A DNA stretch of 64,000 bases from Ulvibacterium sp965228935. Its GTDB lineage: Bacteria; Bacteroidota; Bacteroidia; Flavobacteriales; Flavobacteriaceae. The position numbers and the translations under genes are program-made. The stretch is from NCBI RefSeq assembly GCF_965228935.1, contig NZ_OZ245846.1:3534001-3598000 (forward strand). Direction: 5' to 3'. Under the pieces are notes generated by a model. It saw only the letters and a program-made list of their open reading frames with translations. It was not told the DNA's origin and did no database searches. Each line of letters opens with the position of its first letter. Within the stretch, counting starts at the first letter, position 1. Of the stretch, positions 60,054 to 64,000 are shown one piece after another.

Positions 60054-61682
60054 TCAGACCTGCAAAACGCCCATGTTAAAAGATTTTTTTATAGGCGAAT
60101 GATTTGCCGCCTCAATACCTAAGGAAATCCATTTTCTTGTTTCCAGGGGATCGATTATGGCATCCGTCCATAAACGTGATGCGGCATAGTAGGGGGATAC
60201 TTGATCATCATAGCGTTTCTTGATTCGGTCAAAAAGCTCCGTCTCCATTTCTTGGGTGATCACTTCGCCTTTCTTTTGTAGGGAAGCCTTTTCAATTTGC
60301 AATAACACCTTGGCCGCGGAATTACCGCCCATAACCGCAAGTTCGGCACTTGGCCAGGCCACGATTAATCTTGGATCATAAGCCTTTCCGCACATGGCAT
60401 AATTTCCGGCGCCATAGCTGTTTCCGATGATTACGGTAAATTTGGGAACCACACTATTGGCCACGGCGTTCACCATTTTGGCACCATCCTTAATGATACC
60501 TCCATGCTCGCTCTTGCTACCGACCATGAACCCTGTAACGTCCTGTAAAAAGACCAGGGGAATCTTTTTTTGATTACAGTTTGCCATAAAACGCGTGGCC
60601 TTGTCCGCGGAATCGGAATAGATGACACCCCCAAATTGCATTTCCCCTTTCTTTGTTTTGACTACCTTGCGTTGGTTGGCAACGATTCCTACGGCCCAAC
60701 CGTCTATTCTTGCGTAACCGGTTAAAATAGTCTTTCCGTAGCCTTCCTTATATTGTTTAAATTCGGAATCATCCACGAGTCGTTCAATTACCTCGAGCAT
60801 ATCATATTGATCGGTACGTGAACTTGGAAGAATACCATAGATATCTTTCGGGCTTTGCTTGGGCTTTATGGCTTTGGTTCGGTTGTATCCGGCCTCATCG
60901 GCTCTTCCAATCTTGTCTATTATGCTTTTTATGGTATCCAATGCGTCCGAATCGTCCTTGGCCTTGTAATCGGTCACGCCACTGATTTCACAATGGGTAG
61001 TGGCCCCGCCCAAGGTTTCATTGTCTATTTCCTCTCCTATAGCGGCTTTCACTAGATAGCTTCCCGCCAGAAAAATACTTCCGGTCTTGTCAACGATCAA
61101 GGCCTCATCGCTCATAATGGGCAGGTAAGCGCCACCAGCCACGCAACTGCCCATAACCGCGGCAATTTGAGGTATGCCCATACTGCTCATTTGGGCATTG
61201 TTCCTAAAAATTCTGCCAAAATGTTCTTTATCGGGAAAGATTTCATCCTGCATGGGCAAAAATACGCCGGCACTGTCTACCAAATAAATAATGGGCAGGC
61301 GATTCTCCATGGCTATTTCCTGTGCCCTTAAATTCTTTTTCCCCGTAATAGGAAACCAAGCGCCTGCCTTAACCGTGGCATCATTGGCGACCACCAAACA
61401 CAGTTTCCCGGATACATATCCAATTTTTATGACTACACCCCCTGAAGGGCAACCTCCATATTCCTTGTACATGTCCTCGCCGACCAAAGCTCCAATTTCC
61501 AGACAGTCCTTTTCTTTGTCCAATAAATAATCAATTCGTTCACGTGCGGTCATTTTCCCTAAGGCATGTTGTTTTTCTATACGCTTTTTCCCGCCTCCCA
61601 GTTTTACTTGCGCCAAACGTTTTTTAAGCTCTGAAAGCAACAATTTGTTGTGATCTTCATTTTTGGTGAACTTAAGATCCAT
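60054..61682 (-). CDS. Acyl-CoA carboxylase beta subunit (methylcrotonyl-CoA carboxylase type)
   Basis: The carboxyltransferase subunit of a biotin-dependent acyl-CoA carboxylase, about 542 residues. Two crotonase-like domains are visible: N-terminal GGVVIKIGYVSGKLCLVVANDATVKAGAWFP, PMQDEIFPDKEHFGRIFRNNAQMSSMGIPQIAAVMGSCVAGGAY and GEEIDNETLGGATTHCEISGVTD; then C-terminal FLQDVTGFMVG and IGNSYGAGNYAMCGKAYDPRLIVAWPSAE. The sequence around GRIFRNNAQMS and GSCVAGGAY fits the methylcrotonyl-CoA subfamily (leucine degradation) better than the propionyl-CoA one. Longer frames start at 61742 and 61709, but ATG 61682 gives the family N-terminus and leaves room for the divergent promoter. The biotin-carrying alpha subunit is not in the window. 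Confidence 0.93.
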   Translation of the reverse strand: MDLKFTKNEDHNKLLLSELKKRLAQVKLGGGKKRIEKQHALGKMTARERIDYLLDKEKDCLEIGALVGEDMYKEYGGCPSGGVVIKIGYVSGKLCLVVANDATVKAGAWFPITGKKNLRAQEIAMENRLPIIYLVDSAGVFLPMQDEIFPDKEHFGRIFRNNAQMSSMGIPQIAAVMGSCVAGGAYLPIMSDEALIVDKTGSIFLAGSYLVKAAIGEEIDNETLGGATTHCEISGVTDYKAKDDSDALDTIKSIIDKIGRADEAGYNRTKAIKPKQSPKDIYGILPSSRTDQYDMLEVIERLVDDSEFKQYKEGYGKTILTGYARIDGWAVGIVANQRKVVKTKKGEMQFGGVIYSDSADKATRFMANCNQKKIPLVFLQDVTGFMVGSKSEHGGIIKDGAKMVNAVANSVVPKFTVIIGNSYGAGNYAMCGKAYDPRLIVAWPSAELAVMGGNSAAKVLLQIEKASLQKKGEVITQEMETELFDRIKKRYDDQVSPYYAASRLWTDAIIDPLETRKWISLGIEAANHSPIKKSFNMGVLQV

Positions 61683-61730
61683 ACTATCGGTAGTTTCTTT
61701 TACAGGCATAAAGATAGCAGTATTATTGAT

Positions 61731-61738
61731 TAACTTTG
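61731..61738 (+). promoter_or_regulatory. -7 promoter box of the Gfo/Idh/MocA gene
   Basis: TAACTTTG, an exact -7 match 18 bases before the ATG at 61757. The usual TTG is not at the expected distance. Its position supports the shorter start of the divergent carboxylase gene. Confidence 0.4.
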
Positions 61739-61756
61739 GCAAAATAAAATACCAGT

Positions 61757-62740
61757 ATGGGAGATACTATTCGTTGGGGAATCATAGGTCCGGGAAAGAT
61801 TGCGCACAGTTTCTCAAAGGATTTGAAGCTGCTTCCAGAAGGGACTTTGAGCGCCGTTGCCTCCAGGGATATTGAAAAAGCAAAACAATTTGCAAAGGAG
61901 TATAACGCGGAACACGCTTTTGGAAGTTATGAGGAATTGTTCAATTGTGATGAGGTAGATGTAATCTACATTGCCACCCCCCATAACCTACATGCCCAAT
62001 GGAGTATTATGGCTATGGATCATGGCAAACATGTACTTTGCGAGAAGCCTATGGGGGTAAACCTTTCGGAAGTCGAAAAAATGATAGCTTCCGCCGAACA
62101 AAACCAGGTTTTTTTGATGGAAGCCCTTTGGAGCAGGTTCAACCCAACGATACGTAAAGTGAAGCAACTGATCGATGCCGGTGAACTCGGGGACATCGGC
62201 TATCTTCATGCGGATTTCGCATTTTACGGATTGGACAGATCCGAGGAAGGAAGGGTATTGAATCCATATTTAGCAGGCGGGTCACTATTGGATATCGGAA
62301 TTTATCCAATTTTTTTGGCTTACGTAATGTTGGGGAAACCCAAAACCATAAAAGCGACTTCCAAATTTTATAAGACCGGGGTCGAAATTCAGACCTCCAT
62401 GATTTTTGAGTATAAAAGGGCCCAAGCCCTATTGTATAGTGGACTTACCTCGAATTCGGAAATGAAGGCTGAAATAGCGGGAAGCAAAGGCTCGATTTTT
62501 ATTCATCCTAGATGGCATGAAGCCCAAGGATATTCCATTGAAAAGGGCGATATCCTGGATAAATTAGACCAGCCGACAAAAGGGAAAGGGTATACTTATG
62601 AAATCGAAGAAGTACACTCCTGTTTAAAATCCGGAAAGCTGGAAAGCGAACTCTGGTCACATCAAAATAGTTTGGATTTGATAGGATTATTAGATCAGGT
62701 TCGCCAACTAACGGGGGTTGTTTTTCCCTTCGAGGAATAA
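61757..62740 (+). CDS. Gfo/Idh/MocA family oxidoreductase
   Basis: A 327-residue NAD(P)-dependent oxidoreductase of the glucose-fructose oxidoreductase type. The Rossmann motif IIGPGKIAHSFSKDL lies near the N-terminus. VIYIATPHNLHAQWSIMAMDHGKHVLCEKPMGVNL carries the conserved Glu-Lys-Pro of the active site. The C-terminal alpha/beta domain has AGGSLLDIGIYPIFLA, where the GGxxxDxGxY motif is intact. Substrate unknown; dihydrodiol or sugar oxidation are typical of relatives with this motif. It is divergent from the carboxylase subunit, and a small CAL67264-type membrane protein gene follows after 74 bases. Confidence 0.92.
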   Translation: MGDTIRWGIIGPGKIAHSFSKDLKLLPEGTLSAVASRDIEKAKQFAKEYNAEHAFGSYEELFNCDEVDVIYIATPHNLHAQWSIMAMDHGKHVLCEKPMGVNLSEVEKMIASAEQNQVFLMEALWSRFNPTIRKVKQLIDAGELGDIGYLHADFAFYGLDRSEEGRVLNPYLAGGSLLDIGIYPIFLAYVMLGKPKTIKATSKFYKTGVEIQTSMIFEYKRAQALLYSGLTSNSEMKAEIAGSKGSIFIHPRWHEAQGYSIEKGDILDKLDQPTKGKGYTYEIEEVHSCLKSGKLESELWSHQNSLDLIGLLDQVRQLTGVVFPFEE

Positions 62741-62814
62741 ACTTACCGGTACAAATCACAAAAAATCCCATAAAATTCCGATATTTGGAGCTACCACAAA
62801 CCAAACTAGGACAA

Positions 62815-62997
62815 ATGGGAATGAATAAAAACACGGTGCTTGCCTGGGCAACATTTATTATGATTGTAGTGGGATGCGCGTTAATAGCCCTCGGAGCCTT
62901 TAGATATGATGATGTTGCAGGATGGGGCTTTGCGTCGGTAGGTATTGGCTTTTTTGCCATCGCATGGGTCTTTAACGCGCTAAAGGGAAGGGTTTAA
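62815..62997 (+). CDS. CAL67264-family membrane protein
   Basis: A 60-residue protein with two membrane helices (about 8-28, LAWATFIMIVVGCALIALGA, and 37-55, FASVGIGFFAIAWVFNAL) linked by a short FRYDDVAGWG loop. The sequence matches the small flavobacterial family named after a Gramella locus (CAL67264), which has no known function. The start is either ATG 62815 or ATG 62821; the first is chosen because the MGMNKN start is common in the family, though the open frame extends to 62785. The gene that follows is ettA, 133 bases further on. Confidence 0.8.
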   Translation: MGMNKNTVLAWATFIMIVVGCALIALGAFRYDDVAGWGFASVGIGFFAIAWVFNALKGRV

Positions 62998-63130
62998 ATG
63001 ACGAAGCCCAAACCCATGCTTCAAGTTTAAATTCAAAGCCAGGTTCCTTCATAAAGTTCCTTTTTCTTCCTGATATGATGTGAAGCATTTTCTAATCAAC
63101 AATTTAGTAACCTAAACAATTCAACTATTC

Positions 63131-64000
63131 ATGAGCGACGATAAGAAAGTCATTTTCTCAATGGCCGGGGTCACGAAAACCTACAAGAATGCGAACACTC
63201 CGGTACTTAAAAACATTTACCTCAGTTTTTTTTACGGTGCCAAAATCGGGATTTTAGGTCTTAATGGATCTGGGAAATCCACCTTATTAAAGATAATAGC
63301 GGGGGTGGATAAAAACTATCAGGGGGATGTTGTCTTTTCTCCGGGATATAAGGTAGGTTACTTGGAACAGGAACCGCAATTGGACGAGGAAAAAACCGTA
63401 CTTGAAGTAGTGAAGGAAGGTGTGGCCGAAACCATTGCCGTCTTGGACGAGTATAATAAGATCAATGATATGTTCGGTTTGCCCGAAGTATATGAAGATG
63501 CGGACAAGATGCAAAAGTTAATGGACAAGCAGGCCGATCTTCAGGATAAGATCGATGCCTCCAATGCATGGGAACTCGATACCAAACTTGAGATTGCCAT
63601 GGATGCACTGCGTACGCCGGAAGGTAATCAAAAGATCGAGGTGCTCTCGGGTGGAGAGCGAAGAAGGGTGGCCTTGTGCAGATTATTGCTTCAGGAACCT
63701 GAAATTTTATTGTTGGACGAACCTACCAACCATTTGGATGCGGAGTCCGTACACTGGTTGGAGCACCATTTGGCGCAATATAAGGGAACCGTTATTGCCG
63801 TTACCCATGATCGCTATTTCCTGGACAATGTGGCCGGATGGATCTTGGAGTTGGATAGGGGAGAGGGCATTCCATGGAAAGGCAATTATTCCGGTTGGTT
63901 GGACCAAAAAGCAAAGCGATTGGCACAGGAAAGTAAACAAGCTTCCAAACGGCAAAAAACATTGGAAAGGGAGTTGGAATGGGTACGTCAAGGCGCCAAG
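63131..64000 (+). CDS. ettA: Energy-dependent translational throttle protein EttA (3' truncated by window)
   Basis: An ABC-F ATPase that binds the ribosome's E site and throttles translation according to energy state. 290 codons are visible before the window edge; the full protein is about 560 residues. The start MSDDKKVIFSMAGVTKTYKN is followed by Walker A LGLNGSGKSTLLK (about 45-57), the signature VLSGGERRRVALCR, Walker B ILLLDEPTNHLDAESV and H-motif VTHDRYFLD. The linker begins at DRGEGIPWKGNYSGWLDQKAKR with the family-typical WKGNY motif. Unlike the ABC-F at 19.5 kb, the first nucleotide-binding domain here is canonical. Confidence 0.96.
   Translation, partial: MSDDKKVIFSMAGVTKTYKNANTPVLKNIYLSFFYGAKIGILGLNGSGKSTLLKIIAGVDKNYQGDVVFSPGYKVGYLEQEPQLDEEKTVLEVVKEGVAETIAVLDEYNKINDMFGLPEVYEDADKMQKLMDKQADLQDKIDASNAWELDTKLEIAMDALRTPEGNQKIEVLSGGERRRVALCRLLLQEPEILLLDEPTNHLDAESVHWLEHHLAQYKGTVIAVTHDRYFLDNVAGWILELDRGEGIPWKGNYSGWLDQKAKRLAQESKQASKRQKTLERELEWVRQGAK

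Overview
The window looks like the chromosome of a member of the Bacteroidota, most likely a marine-type Flavobacteriaceae; I cannot name the genus. Four things point there. Promoters fit the Bacteroidota pattern TTG-N17-23-TAnnTTTG, clearest at the SRP RNA gene. Shine-Dalgarno sequences are weak or absent. Lineage families are present (CAL67264-type membrane protein, DUF2853, YtxJ, TPR histidine kinases, SusC-type plug and carboxypeptidase-regulatory domains). A menaquinone cluster is mixed with flavobacterial accessory genes. No tRNA, rRNA, CRISPR array, phage or transposase was found.

Layout. 1-8.7 kb: tail of an envelope protein, a TetR regulator with a likely operator, clpB, ytxJ, a lipoprotein, and divergent fahA/glyA. 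8.7-14.5 kb: a signalling block with a NarL-type regulator and TPR kinase pair, a 52-residue lipoprotein, a LytTR regulator with a degenerate receiver, and a beta-helix lipoprotein. 14.5-23.9 kb: thioesterase, glutamine cyclotransferase, SRP RNA, SDR, TalC-like transaldolase, a thioredoxin-fold lipoprotein without the usual cysteine pair, an ABC-F ATPase with one degenerate nucleotide site, and a fasciclin protein. 23.9-36.7 kb: mostly housekeeping (pheT, leuA-leuB, an RluA-family synthase, lspA, panB, dnaK), with a four-helix-bundle (S23) gene flanked by short repeats between lspA and the synthase. 36.7-40 kb: phosphoesterase, YD-repeat-like protein, acetyltransferase and hydrolase.

40-53.8 kb: the menaquinone cluster: hotdog thioesterase (likely DHNA-CoA hydrolase), menF, menD, DUF2853, S1 protein, SPOR protein, menA, a LytTR regulator and TPR kinase separated by a structured 0.8-kb non-coding region, a UPF0173 hydrolase, menC, a CPBP protease and menE. 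menB is not in the window. -7 boxes sit almost on the start codons of menD, the S1 gene and menC, which suggests leaderless or near-leaderless mRNAs.

53.8-64 kb: a secreted M24 peptidase, then the most unusual locus. Two tandem paralogues combine a SusC-type regulatory domain and TonB plug with TPRs and a DUF2135-like domain but have no beta-barrel. They are followed with no gap by a protein with regulatory-like domains at both ends. An acyl-CoA carboxylase beta subunit, a Gfo/Idh/MocA oxidoreductase, a CAL67264-type membrane protein and the start of ettA close the window.
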